DNA from: Leptolinea sp964420995
Lineage (GTDB): Bacteria; Chloroflexota; Anaerolineae; Anaerolineales; Anaerolineaceae
Length of the DNA stretch: 64,000 nucleotides
Assembly: GCA_964420995.1 (NCBI GenBank)
Contig: CAYQUX010000018.1
Span: 33,570-97,569, forward strand
Direction: 5' to 3'
A model generated the notes under the pieces. It had not been told where the DNA came from. It did not search any database and saw nothing but the letters and a program-made list of their open reading frames with translations. This document shows positions 33,324-41,934 of this stretch, in pieces. How positions within the stretch are numbered: the stretch's first letter is position 1; each line of letters starts with the position of its first letter. The position numbers and the translations under genes were made by a program.

Positions 33324-34034
33324 TCACTTGATCTGTTTAAAATTGACAATCACAAGATTCTTTGAACAATCACTGCTCGTGTCAAATGAGAATCGGGGCG
33401 AAAGCCCCCGGCCTGTTTGATCAACCAGACGGATCTGATATTCATCCCGGGTATCCTGCGGATTATCTGTCAGGAAAATTTCATAGCCGCCCGCACCATA
33501 TATCGAGGCGGAGCCGGTTATGCTCAGAAATTTGATATCTTTCCCATACAATGGTCCGGTTACCTGCACGGTGATCCCGGGAATGGGGCGTCCCTGCAGG
33601 TCAAACGCCTGACCGGCAACACCCGACCAATTGCATGTACTATCCGCTTTAAAGAGGGTTGCCGAAATACTCTCCGGCTGTGCCTGGATGTCAAAGACAT
33701 AATTGGACTCATCTTCAATCGTGGGAGAGGGAATCGCGGTATACGTTGCTGCCGGGATGGGTTCAGGTGTAGTCAGTTGCGCCGCTTCCTCTGTATAGCC
33801 CACGCTGATTGTTTCTGACGGTTCCATCTCAATGGTTGCCGCTACAGTAGGAAGAACGGCGCTTTGTACCGGTTTGGGTTCAAACCCGATCTTCCATATA
33901 AACCATCCACACAGGATAACCGTGGCAATACCCAGAATTACAGAAAGGAAATTCCAGAGACCAGCATAAGCCTGTAACATCTGCCGGCGGCGTTTTCTGC
34001 GTTCATATCTGGCTCTGGCAGGTCCGTATTTCAC
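33324..34034 (-). CDS. Single-pass membrane protein with extracellular beta domain
   Basis: 236 aa from a GTG, with AGGA upstream. A very basic cytoplasmic start (ARARYERRKRRRQ) is followed by one TM helix (~29-48), a Pro/Thr/Glu-rich spacer (~55-110) and a C-terminal ~115-residue domain. The latter has CNWSGVAGQAFDLQGRPIPGITVQVTG-like strands (quoted only in part: GVAGQAFDLQGRPI) typical of carboxypeptidase-regulatory-like/SdrD-B-type folds, and two Cys that could pair. A passive surface or stalk role is likely. It follows the parvulin gene by 11 nt. Confidence 0.7.
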   Translation of the reverse strand: MKYGPARARYERRKRRRQMLQAYAGLWNFLSVILGIATVILCGWFIWKIGFEPKPVQSAVLPTVAATIEMEPSETISVGYTEEAAQLTTPEPIPAATYTAIPSPTIEDESNYVFDIQAQPESISATLFKADSTCNWSGVAGQAFDLQGRPIPGITVQVTGPLYGKDIKFLSITGSASIYGAGGYEIFLTDNPQDTRDEYQIRLVDQTGRGLSPRFSFDTSSDCSKNLVIVNFKQIK

Positions 34035-34045
34035 AAAAGATCCTG

Positions 34046-34942
34046 TCAGGGAACCAATAGCTGGATGGTTGCGTCTACACGCGCCTGTTTGACCCAGGCA
34101 GCAATTGCCTGACTTTCCAATACCGATTTGGCATCAGGGGATAGTGGTTTTGCCTGATCCCGCTCAATAACCTGCACAAGGTGGAAACCAATGGCAGATT
34201 TTATTACCGGACTGACCTGCCCCGGCTGCAGAGCGAAAGCGGCTTCTTCCACTTCAGGTTGGCGTAAATACCCTCTTGGGAACCATCCCAATTCACCGCG
34301 CGTGGTTGGGTCTGCCTGGCTTGCCAGAATGGCAAAATCCGCCCCGTTATCCACCTGTTGTTTGTAGTTATTCGCTGATTCCTCACGGCTGAAAAAGATT
34401 TGCCTCGCGTGCACCTGTTCTGCCGTTGCCGGCATGGCCTGTATGATCTGGTCTCGCTGCCATGCTGCCGCCTGCGAACGGATGAACGCCCGTCGAAAGG
34501 ATTCGGGAGAATAGAAGTTCGTCTGCAACCAGGAATTAAAGGCCGCTTCGCCTCCGTGTTCCTGTACCAGCCCGGCGATTTGCCCGTCTGTGTCCGCATC
34601 TGAGACTTTATAGCCATTCTTTACCGCAGCTTGAACCAGTAATTCAAGACCGCTCAGGTCTTCCTGCACCCGGGCTTTACTTTCTTCGGGTGTAAATGTT
34701 TTCCCTAGTACCTGGCTGGCCGATGTAAATCGTTTCAGTTCTTCTTCATAGTCGCTTATTAAAACTCCCCCATCATTCACTTTGATGGCCAATGGTAATG
34801 GTGTTGGTGATGGTGGAATTGGAGTGTCTGTTGGAAGCACCGGAGTTGGTGTGGGGTCCGGTGTCTTCGGCACACATCCGGTAAATGTGAAAACGACGAG
34901 TATGAGAAGAACAATGACAGATAGTTTTTGGTTGTTTGACAT
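34046..34942 (-). CDS. Parvulin-type peptidyl-prolyl isomerase lipoprotein (PrsA/SurA-like)
   Basis: 298 aa from the ATG at 34942, which starts a lipoprotein signal ending FTFTGC. A Pro/Thr linker (~28-45) leads to a SurA-N-like helical region (ESKARVQEDLSGLELLVQAAV) and a parvulin domain at ~185-280: VHARQIFFS, GADFAILASQ, GELGWFPRGYL, GFHLVQVIE. It should catalyse proline isomerisation of exported proteins at the outer face of the membrane. The ATG is only 7 nt from a TATAAT box (34950-34955), so the message may be leaderless, and that box lies right behind the groEL terminator. Confidence 0.88.
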   Translation of the reverse strand: MSNNQKLSVIVLLILVVFTFTGCVPKTPDPTPTPVLPTDTPIPPSPTPLPLAIKVNDGGVLISDYEEELKRFTSASQVLGKTFTPEESKARVQEDLSGLELLVQAAVKNGYKVSDADTDGQIAGLVQEHGGEAAFNSWLQTNFYSPESFRRAFIRSQAAAWQRDQIIQAMPATAEQVHARQIFFSREESANNYKQQVDNGADFAILASQADPTTRGELGWFPRGYLRQPEVEEAAFALQPGQVSPVIKSAIGFHLVQVIERDQAKPLSPDAKSVLESQAIAAWVKQARVDATIQLLVP

Positions 34943-34960
34943 TTGGGAAATTATACCCAT

Positions 34961-34999
34961 AAACAAAAAAGGCTGTCTGAATTTCTTCAGGCAGCCTTT
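34961..34999 (-). terminator. Rho-independent terminator of groESL
   Basis: On the minus strand: AAAGGCTGcCTGAA / TTCAGaCAGCCTTT stem with a GAAA loop, followed by TTTGTTT. It lies 16 nt after the groEL stop. Confidence 0.92.
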
Positions 35000-35014
35000 C
35001 ACAACTACTTGTTT

Positions 35015-36646
35015 TTAGTATTCGGGTGGGGGCATGGGTGCCGGTTTTTCTTTTTCCGGCACGTCAGTGATCAGGGCTTCAGTGGTCAGGATCATGGCTG
35101 CGATGGATGCAGCATTTTCCAGTGCGCCGCGGGTAACCTTGGCAGGATCGATCACACCGCCTTTGACCATATCCATGAATTCATCGCTCAGAACATCGTA
35201 GCCGATGTTCGAGTTTTTCTTGGATTTCTGCATCTGGCGGACGTTCTCGACAACCACGGAACCGTCTTTACCGGCATTCTCGGCGATTTTAACCATGGGG
35301 ATTTCCAGTGATTTGCGAACGATCTTGACACCAATCTGTTCATCTTCATTGGACATCTTCACGGAATCGAGGGAAGCCATGGCATTGATCAGGGCGACAC
35401 CGCCGCCGGCTACGATACCTTCTTCAACAGCAGCGCGGGTGGCTGACAGGGCGTCTTCAACACGATGTTTCTTTTCTTTCAGCTCGGTCTCGGTTGCAGC
35501 GCCAACCCGGATGATGGCAACACCACCGGACAGTTTGGCCAGGCGTTCCTGAAGTTTTTCACGGTCATAATCGCTGGTAGTCTTGTCGATTTCGACTTTG
35601 ATCTGCTCGATGCGTCCTTTAATTTCCTTTTCATCACCTTTGCCGCCAACAACTGTGGTGTTGTCTTTGTCAGCCACAACCTTCTCAGCGCGGCCAAGGT
35701 CGGAAATGACAACCGATTCCAGTTTGCGGCCGGTTTCTTCGGAAATAACCTGTCCACCAGTCAGGATGGCAATATCCTGCAGCATGGCCTTGCGGCGATC
35801 GCCAAAGCCGGGGGCTTTGACAGCCAGCACGTTCAGCATGCCGCGCAATTTATTCAGCACCAGGGTGGCCAGAGCCTCACCGTCGATGTCTTCGGCGATG
35901 ATCAGCAGGTCGCGTTTGCCGATCTGTACCAGTTTTTCGAGGATCGGGACAATATCGGTGGCGGCGGAGATTTTCTTGTCATAGATCAAAACATACGGTT
36001 CCGGAATGACGGATTCCATGTGTTCTGAATCGGTAACGAAATAGGGAGAAATGTAACCACGGTCGAACTGCATACCTTCGACGTAGTCTTTTTCAAATTC
36101 AAGACCCTTGGATTCTTCAACGGTGATCACGCCATCTTTACCGACTTTGTCCATGACTTCGGCGATCAATTCACCGATAACGCGGTCCTGGGCGGAGATG
36201 GTGGCTACATTCGCAATTTCTTCCTTGGTGGTTACTTCGATAGCGCTTTTTGTAATCTCACCGGCAACAGTTTTCGCGGCGGATTCAATACCGCGTTTCA
36301 GCAGCATGGGATTGGCGCCGGCGGCCAGGTTTTTCAAACCTTCGGTAACAATGGCATGCGCCAGAACGGTGGATGTGGTGGTGCCATCGCCAGCGATGTC
36401 ATTGGTTTTAGTCGCGGCTTCTTTCAGAAGCTGGGCGCCCATATTTTCAAACGGATCTTCCAATTCAATTTCTTTGGCAACGGTCACACCATCGTGCGTG
36501 ATGGTCGGGGAGCCAAATTTGCGATCCAGAGCAACATTGCGGCCCTTGGGGCCAAGTGTGGTGGAGACTGCGTTCGCGACAATGTCGACACCGTTCTTCA
36601 ATTTACGGCGGGCATCATCGGAAAAAATGATTTGTTTTGCACCCAT
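35015..36646 (-). CDS. groEL: Chaperonin GroEL
   Basis: 543 aa, full family length. ATP-dependent folding chamber subunit. N-terminus AKQIIFSDDARRKLKNG, TLGPKGRNV, DGVTVAKEIEL, the ATP-hydrolysis motif DGTTTSTVLA with the catalytic Asp, VEGMQFDRGYISPYF, and AAVEEGIVAGGGVALI are all intact. The C-terminus ends EKPAPMPPPEY and lacks the flexible GGM repeats of many GroELs, which could affect cage dynamics. GGAGT upstream of the ATG. Second gene of groES-groEL, 34 nt after groES. Confidence 0.98.
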   Translation of the reverse strand: MGAKQIIFSDDARRKLKNGVDIVANAVSTTLGPKGRNVALDRKFGSPTITHDGVTVAKEIELEDPFENMGAQLLKEAATKTNDIAGDGTTTSTVLAHAIVTEGLKNLAAGANPMLLKRGIESAAKTVAGEITKSAIEVTTKEEIANVATISAQDRVIGELIAEVMDKVGKDGVITVEESKGLEFEKDYVEGMQFDRGYISPYFVTDSEHMESVIPEPYVLIYDKKISAATDIVPILEKLVQIGKRDLLIIAEDIDGEALATLVLNKLRGMLNVLAVKAPGFGDRRKAMLQDIAILTGGQVISEETGRKLESVVISDLGRAEKVVADKDNTTVVGGKGDEKEIKGRIEQIKVEIDKTTSDYDREKLQERLAKLSGGVAIIRVGAATETELKEKKHRVEDALSATRAAVEEGIVAGGGVALINAMASLDSVKMSNEDEQIGVKIVRKSLEIPMVKIAENAGKDGSVVVENVRQMQKSKKNSNIGYDVLSDEFMDMVKGGVIDPAKVTRGALENAASIAAMILTTEALITDVPEKEKPAPMPPPEY

Positions 36647-36680
36647 AGTTCTACTCCTTCATTTTTATTAAAGATGATTT

Positions 36681-36974
36681 CTACTCAACAATCGCAAGAA
36701 TATCGCTCTCACGTAAAATGAGGAGTTTCTTGCCGTCAACTTTGATTTCAGTGCCAGAGTATTTGGCGAACAATACCGTATCATCTGCTTTCACATCCAT
36801 GGCGATGCGTTTTCCATTCTCGTCACGATCGCCTGCTCCAACAGAAATGATCTTGCCTTTCTGGGGTTTTTCCTTGGCGGTTTCGGGAAGCACAATACCA
36901 CCGGCAGTAATATCTTCCTGCTCGATGGGCTCGACAACCACGCGGCTGCCTAAAGGTTTCAATGTCATTGCCAT
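36681..36974 (-). CDS. groES: Co-chaperonin GroES
   Basis: 97 aa. KPLGSRVVVEPIEQEDITAGGIVLP carries the mobile loop that docks on GroEL (quoted across its core: EDITAGGIVLP); it ends KKLLILRESDILAI. Strong AGGAGG before the ATG. Transcribed from a promoter with a CIRCE operator just upstream, so HrcA should repress it until heat stress. Confidence 0.98.
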   Translation of the reverse strand: MAMTLKPLGSRVVVEPIEQEDITAGGIVLPETAKEKPQKGKIISVGAGDRDENGKRIAMDVKADDTVLFAKYSGTEIKVDGKKLLILRESDILAIVE

Positions 36975-37012
36975 AAGTTCCTCCTGTTACAGAATAAAAA
37001 TTTCATTTGTTT

Positions 37013-37039
37013 TTAGCACTCGTTAACCCCGAGTGCTAA
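37013..37039 (-). promoter_or_regulatory. CIRCE operator (HrcA binding site)
   Basis: Perfect TTAGCACTC-N9-GAGTGCTAA inverted repeat, 39 nt before the groES ATG and 9 nt downstream of the -10 box. This is the classic HrcA target. hrcA itself is not in the window. Confidence 0.98.
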
Positions 37040-37047
37040 CAAATCAA

Positions 37048-37076
37048 AATATACCTGTGTTCAATACACAAGTCAA
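37048..37076 (-). promoter_or_regulatory. Sigma-70-type promoter of groESL
   Basis: On the minus strand: TTGACT, 17-nt spacer, TATATT, ending just before the CIRCE element. Near-consensus. Confidence 0.9.
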
Positions 37077-37109
37077 GACATTGTGATTTATTCTTATAAA
37101 TCTCTGATA

Positions 37110-38459
37110 CTATCCGCCGGAATAGATAATTCCGTACGAAGAGCAAATTTCTTCGCTGGCCTGCACAATGGACAAAATTGTCTCATCTTCAGGGAATCCC
37201 TGCCTCACCGTGTGCAATACCTTTACCGCCTCATCACAATACGGTTGAGATTTGCGATGCAACCCGGCCAGGACCGACCCATATGTGTAGTAATACACTA
37301 CTGTGTTGGGGCTCAATGGCATTCCCTGAATGGTGATCTTCTCATCCTTTTGAGGATCACAATCCCGTATGGAGCAGCTTACAGTATCGTCACAACCATA
37401 AATGGCACATTTTAGAGGATCAAGAGATCCTTCATAATTATGCGATTTGAAATACACGATACCCAGTTGACCGTAAACATCCGGGCTGGTAGGGTCATAC
37501 TGAATGGCTTTTTTCACATTGCGTGCCGCGATGAAAAATTCACCCATTTGTGTGTAAGTCTTGCCGATTGCGAGATATGGAATGGAATCGCGTACACCAA
37601 TGTTCTCATTGATCGTTGCCGCCTGTGCAAAAAACTCAATTGCCCGCTCATATTGCTTTAATTGCCGGTAGTTCAACCCCACGGAAATGTGCAGAAATGT
37701 GAGGTTGGGGGTAATTTTCAATGCTTCTTTATATTCATTAATGGCAACATCATAATTTCCCAGCGATTCATTGACATAACCATTAACCCGGTGAATATCC
37801 ATCAACTCTTCGTTACTCTCGGAAGCCTGGGTGACTGCCTGATTTATAACCTGGAGTGCCTGATCCCACTTTTGCTGATCAACGAGGATTTCCGCGTAGA
37901 ACGCCAGAGCAAGAGCGTTTTGGTTATCCAACTGAAGCGCGCGAACCGCGTTCTGTTCAGCTTCTGTCATATAGCCCGCTCGTTTATCCACATTCAATGG
38001 ATTGTTCGCGTTCCAATCCAAAACAAACGCCCGGATCGCCCAGACATTGCTGCTATCCGGAGAGACTTGCGCGGCATGTTCCACGGACTGAAGCGCTTCC
38101 GAGAGGCGCTTCTCACGTTCCTTGTCGGTTGTTAGCAAATTGGAGGAATAGGTTTGTATCCGGGCCAGCTCTGACCATAAATCGCCATTATTTTGATCCA
38201 ACCGGGTGGCATTGTTATACGCGGTTATCGCCTTATTCAGGTCACCTGCGGTGAAATGAGTTCTGCCCTCAAAAGCGAACGATTCAGCAGCTCTCGTTGG
38301 TGTAAGTGTGGGAGAAAACAATGGCTGAACATCACCGGTACTTAATCCCCGCAGAAGCAGTACGCTACCCAGTATCATCATGATCCATATCATCATCCGG
38401 TATGGATTTGATGTCGGTTTGGCTGGTCGAAATTCCGGCCGTTTATCCGTTAAATACAT
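37110..38459 (-). CDS. Membrane-anchored TPR protein (paralogue 1)
   Basis: 449 aa. A short basic N-terminus is followed by one TM helix (~22-40, MIWIMMILGSVLLLRGL) and then about 10 tetratricopeptide helices (for example AGDLNKAITAYNNATRLDQNNGD, quoted as AITAYNNATRLD; YERAIEFFAQAATIN). The repeats face outward if the N-terminus is inside. It serves protein-protein contacts. A C-terminal segment with four Cys (CAIYGCDDTVSCSIRDC) is not present in its neighbour and could form disulfides or bind metal. Transcribed just after the paralogue at 38482-39843 with a 22-nt gap. Confidence 0.82.
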   Translation of the reverse strand: MYLTDKRPEFRPAKPTSNPYRMMIWIMMILGSVLLLRGLSTGDVQPLFSPTLTPTRAAESFAFEGRTHFTAGDLNKAITAYNNATRLDQNNGDLWSELARIQTYSSNLLTTDKEREKRLSEALQSVEHAAQVSPDSSNVWAIRAFVLDWNANNPLNVDKRAGYMTEAEQNAVRALQLDNQNALALAFYAEILVDQQKWDQALQVINQAVTQASESNEELMDIHRVNGYVNESLGNYDVAINEYKEALKITPNLTFLHISVGLNYRQLKQYERAIEFFAQAATINENIGVRDSIPYLAIGKTYTQMGEFFIAARNVKKAIQYDPTSPDVYGQLGIVYFKSHNYEGSLDPLKCAIYGCDDTVSCSIRDCDPQKDEKITIQGMPLSPNTVVYYYTYGSVLAGLHRKSQPYCDEAVKVLHTVRQGFPEDETILSIVQASEEICSSYGIIYSGG

Positions 38460-38481
38460 ATATCGTCTTTTCTCAAATAAA

Positions 38482-39843
38482 CTACATTCGCCATACGGCG
38501 TAGTTTCTCCGTTCGGCGGCGATTTCCTGCTTGACCACTACGGGAGACACCCGTGCAATGGGCGTCTCTATGGTTTCTCGAGCCGAAGAATTTTCTGATG
38601 GTGTTTCCACGGGATTTATATCTTCCGGTTTTGTCGGGTTTCCCGAACAGATATTTATGATCTCCTGCGCGTTGAACACAGAGACATCATCATTTTTTAC
38701 ACCGTCCATGAGCGTTTGTGAAATCGGCAGGGCGTCACCGCACATTCCCAGGTTGGCCAGTGTCAATCCATACGTGTAATAGAATTCCGCGACCCTTCCG
38801 TAATCCAAAGGGAGTCCTTTTACTTCTTCGCCTGTTTCAGCCACACCACCGGTAACCGCCATCCGCAATGGATTCACAGCATCTTCATATTGACGGTTTT
38901 TATAATACATGGTCCCCAGATTTCCGTACATGTACGGGTCAGTCGCGTCCACTTTCAATGATTGTTCGGCGAATTGGATGGCTTTGGCATATTCACCAAT
39001 AGCCGCGTAAGTGCGTGATATATAATAGTTTGGCAATGGGTCTCCGGGATTAAGCGCGTTCGCCCGGTTAAATTCTTCCACAGCTTTATCATATTGTTCA
39101 AGGTACCGGTAATTTCGTCCCAGGGAGAGGTGCAGATCAGCAATATTGTTATTGATCGCCACTGCCTGCTCAAACTCACGCGCGGCATCCGCATAATTTC
39201 CGGTCAATTCCAGAACAATTCCACGCGCCCGGTGTGTGTAAAGACTGTTGGGCGCGATAGTCTGCGCGTTGCGTGAGGCTTCCACAGCTTTATCCAATGA
39301 ACCGATGGTACCCGAGCCGGCCTGTGTCTGGGCTGCCAGAATTTCTGCCCTGTAAGCATAGGCGTCCGCGTTGTTGGAATCCAATTCAAGCGCTTTGGTG
39401 AACGCAGATTCCGCGGCCAGGTAATCGCCCTCCAGACCCAGTGCCCAACCGCGAATGGCATGTGCGGTTGAATTATTTCCATTCAGCAAAAGGGCATTTT
39501 CAGCATTTTTAACGGCATCTTTGTACTCACCGTTGTAGACCAACAACCGCGCCAGTGCCACATATGTGGCCGGATTTCTGGGATCGGATTGAACAGCCTG
39601 GCCATACATGTTGATCGCCTGAGCGTACTTGCCTTCGCCTTCAAGCCGTTGGGCTTCAGTGATATACGATTCGGGCGCGCGTGTTGCTGTCGGCGTGGGA
39701 ATAAAAAGAGGAGGCGTGGCCGGAACAATGACCTGGTTAACATATACCAGCCCTCCGATCACCACAACCAATGCCAGAATCCGCCCTATTTTTATCGGCT
39801 TGCGCCTTTTATTCATACTCCAATTGCTACCGCGTAAATACAT
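38482..39843 (-). CDS. Membrane-anchored TPR protein (paralogue 2)
   Basis: 453 aa; the ATG at 39843 or nine codons later (39816) are both possible. It has the same plan as the downstream gene: basic start, TM helix (~22-38, ILALVVVIGGLVYVNQV), short Pro/Thr linker, then ~10 TPR units (GKYAQAINMYGQAVQSDPRN, quoted in part as YAQAINMYGQAV; YDKAVEEFNRANALN). It ends with a Pro/Glu/Thr tail. The pair is a tandem duplication: both have the same spacing of TM, linker and repeats. A scaffold for an envelope complex is the likely role; partner unknown. It is divergent from trmD. Confidence 0.82.
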   Translation of the reverse strand: MYLRGSNWSMNKRRKPIKIGRILALVVVIGGLVYVNQVIVPATPPLFIPTPTATRAPESYITEAQRLEGEGKYAQAINMYGQAVQSDPRNPATYVALARLLVYNGEYKDAVKNAENALLLNGNNSTAHAIRGWALGLEGDYLAAESAFTKALELDSNNADAYAYRAEILAAQTQAGSGTIGSLDKAVEASRNAQTIAPNSLYTHRARGIVLELTGNYADAAREFEQAVAINNNIADLHLSLGRNYRYLEQYDKAVEEFNRANALNPGDPLPNYYISRTYAAIGEYAKAIQFAEQSLKVDATDPYMYGNLGTMYYKNRQYEDAVNPLRMAVTGGVAETGEEVKGLPLDYGRVAEFYYTYGLTLANLGMCGDALPISQTLMDGVKNDDVSVFNAQEIINICSGNPTKPEDINPVETPSENSSARETIETPIARVSPVVVKQEIAAERRNYAVWRM

Positions 39844-39904
39844 GAAAGCATCTTACCATTATAGGAAAACACCGGTCAAGGTAAGCAACGCGTATAATTT
39901 ATAC

Positions 39905-40615
39905 ATGAGATTCGACATATTCACCCTTTTTCCTGAAGTTTTTCAACCCTATCTGGATGCCAGCATCATCAAACGCGCCAGGCAGAATAACCTTCTTGAT
40001 GTTGCGCTCCACAATATTCGTGATTGGGCCATCGACAGGCATCACACCACCGATGACACTCCTTATGGCGGAGGTGGTGGTATGGTAATGAAGCCTGAAC
40101 CCATGTTTTCGGCAATTGAATCCGTACTTGGCGAACAACGGGAAATCCCTGTGATTTTGATGACTCCCCAGGGCAGACCATTCACCCAACAGGTGGCGCT
40201 TGAACTTTCCCATCATCCTCGTATCGCCCTGTTATGCGGTCATTATGAAGGGGTCGATGAACGCATCCGCCAGTACCTCGTGACCGATGAAATCTCCATT
40301 GGCGATTATGTTCTCACCGGCGGTGAATTGCCCGCCCTGGTTATACTGGATGCCGTCTCGCGCTATTTGCCCGGAGTGCTTGGCGATCCTACCGGCGCGC
40401 AAGATGATTCTCACGCTTCAGGATTGCTTGAATATCCACATTACACACGACCACCGGTATTCCGGGACTGGTCGGTGCCGGATGTTCTGCTGTCAGGCAA
40501 TCACGCGGAGATCAACCGTTGGCGGTTGGAGCAATCCATCCATCGGACAAAACTTAAACGGCCTGATATATTTGAAAGTTATCAAAAAAATAAGAAAGAA
40601 AATTCGCCTAAATGA
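39905..40615 (+). CDS. trmD: tRNA (guanine-N1-)-methyltransferase TrmD
   Basis: 236 aa from the ATG at 39905; the longer open frame overlaps the divergent gene. Makes m1G37 in tRNAs to prevent frameshifts. Motifs: FDIFTLFPEVFQPYLDASII, DDTPYGGGGGMVMKPEP, CGHYEGVDERI, DEISIGDYVLTGGELPA and the trefoil-knot SAM site around them are complete. Usually next to rimM/rplS; here those are absent and it is followed by an ABC importer. Confidence 0.96.
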   Translation: MRFDIFTLFPEVFQPYLDASIIKRARQNNLLDVALHNIRDWAIDRHHTTDDTPYGGGGGMVMKPEPMFSAIESVLGEQREIPVILMTPQGRPFTQQVALELSHHPRIALLCGHYEGVDERIRQYLVTDEISIGDYVLTGGELPALVILDAVSRYLPGVLGDPTGAQDDSHASGLLEYPHYTRPPVFRDWSVPDVLLSGNHAEINRWRLEQSIHRTKLKRPDIFESYQKNKKENSPK

Positions 40616-40720
40616 TGTTTATGCTTCTTCAGGTAATGATAAATATCACCTCTTGTAGCAAGAATCTTTCTTTTGATATACAATAAACTAAATACCATAT
40701 CCATTTTCAAGAGGAGAACT

Positions 40721-41779
40721 ATGAAAAACAAAGTTTTTGCTGTACTCAGTTTGCTTGTAGTTTTTAGCATGGTCTTCACAGGGACTGTCTTCGCTGCAGC
40801 GCCGGCCGCCGATGTGGATTGCACCAAAGCAGACTCCTTCTGCGTTGGCCTGGTGACGGATGTTGGAAAAGTTGATGACAAATCCTTCAACCAGTCCGCG
40901 TACGAAGGTCTGAAAAAGGCCGAAAAAGAGTTGGGTGCTACCATCAAGTACATTGAAACCACCGACTCCAAGGATTATGGCAAGAACATCGATACCTTCG
41001 CAGAAAATGGTTACAAAGTCATCATCACTGTTGGTTTTGCTCTGGGTGAAGCTACCATTGAAGCAGCCAAGAAGTATCCGGATGTCAAATTCATCGGTGT
41101 CGACCAGTTCCAGGGCGAAGTTATCGACAACCTGAGCGGTGTTATCTTCGATGAAGATAAATCTGGTTACCTGGCTGGTGTTCTGGCTGGTTTGATGACC
41201 AAATCCAACAAGATTGGTGGTGTCTTCGCCACCGATACTGTTCCTCCCGTATGGCGGTTCGGTGAAGGCTATCGCGCGGGCATCAAATCCGTGAACGCAA
41301 AAGCTGAAATCAACATCGTTTACCACAATGATGTCGGTCTGGATAAGACCTTCGTCGATCCCGAATGGGGCAAGACGACCGCCAATTCCATGATGGACAA
41401 GGGTGTAGATGTCATCTTCAGCGCCGGCGGCAAAACTGGTAATGGTGGTCTCATTGCTGTTGCTGGTAAATCCACAGCTGAAAAACCGATCTACGCCATC
41501 GGTGTGGATGCCGACCAGTATTATTCCGTTCCGGAAGCCCAGAAAGTCCTGCTCTCCAGCGCCATGAAAGATATCACCCCCGCTGTCTTCGACAACGTCA
41601 AAGCTGTCAAAGACGGAAAATTCAAAGGCGGTAATTTCGTTGGACCAGTCTTCCTCGCCCCCTTCCATGATCTGGAAAAATCAGTTTCCGCTGATATCAA
41701 AACCAAATTGGAAGAAGTTAGCAAAGGGTTGAAAGACGGCACCATTAAAACAAATGTTGCCCCGACCAAACCCAGCTAA
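40721..41779 (+). CDS. BMP/PnrA-family substrate-binding protein of an ABC importer
   Basis: 352 aa from the ATG at 40721 with GAGGAG 5 nt upstream. A signal peptide (~1-26, cleaved around VFAAAP) has no lipobox Cys, unusual for the family in a monoderm. The binding fold shows VGLVTDVGKVDDKSFNQSAYEG, KVIITVGFALGEAT, FIGVDQFQGE, DVIFSAGGKTGNGG and GVDADQYYS. The family binds purine nucleosides (PnrA, BmpA) or related ligands. A strong hairpin follows and probably keeps this gene more highly expressed than the permeases. Confidence 0.93.
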   Translation: MKNKVFAVLSLLVVFSMVFTGTVFAAAPAADVDCTKADSFCVGLVTDVGKVDDKSFNQSAYEGLKKAEKELGATIKYIETTDSKDYGKNIDTFAENGYKVIITVGFALGEATIEAAKKYPDVKFIGVDQFQGEVIDNLSGVIFDEDKSGYLAGVLAGLMTKSNKIGGVFATDTVPPVWRFGEGYRAGIKSVNAKAEINIVYHNDVGLDKTFVDPEWGKTTANSMMDKGVDVIFSAGGKTGNGGLIAVAGKSTAEKPIYAIGVDADQYYSVPEAQKVLLSSAMKDITPAVFDNVKAVKDGKFKGGNFVGPVFLAPFHDLEKSVSADIKTKLEEVSKGLKDGTIKTNVAPTKPS

Positions 41780-41801
41780 TCAATCTACTGGCTGAAAGTA
41801 A

Positions 41802-41838
41802 ACAGAGAAAGGGAATAACCCTTTCTCTGTTTTTTTTA
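41802..41838 (+). terminator. Terminator/attenuator between the binding protein and permease genes
   Basis: Perfect 12-bp stem ACAGAGAAAGGG / CCCTTTCTCTGT followed by T8. Leaky termination would give excess binding protein over membrane parts. Confidence 0.93.
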
Positions 41839-41934
41839 GGATGAAACTCATTATTATTTTCATGAGTTTTTTGTTAAAATCAAATATCCACGATCAGTAT
41901 TTAATGTGAGACTACCTCTAGGAGAAAGATCTTA

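Noticed and set aside
35465..36028. 187-aa open frame antisense to groEL
   Set aside because: Shadow of a highly conserved, strongly biased gene.
40688..41668. 326-aa open frame antisense to the BMP protein gene
   Set aside because: Shadow frame; the plus-strand gene has ribosome site, signal peptide and family match.
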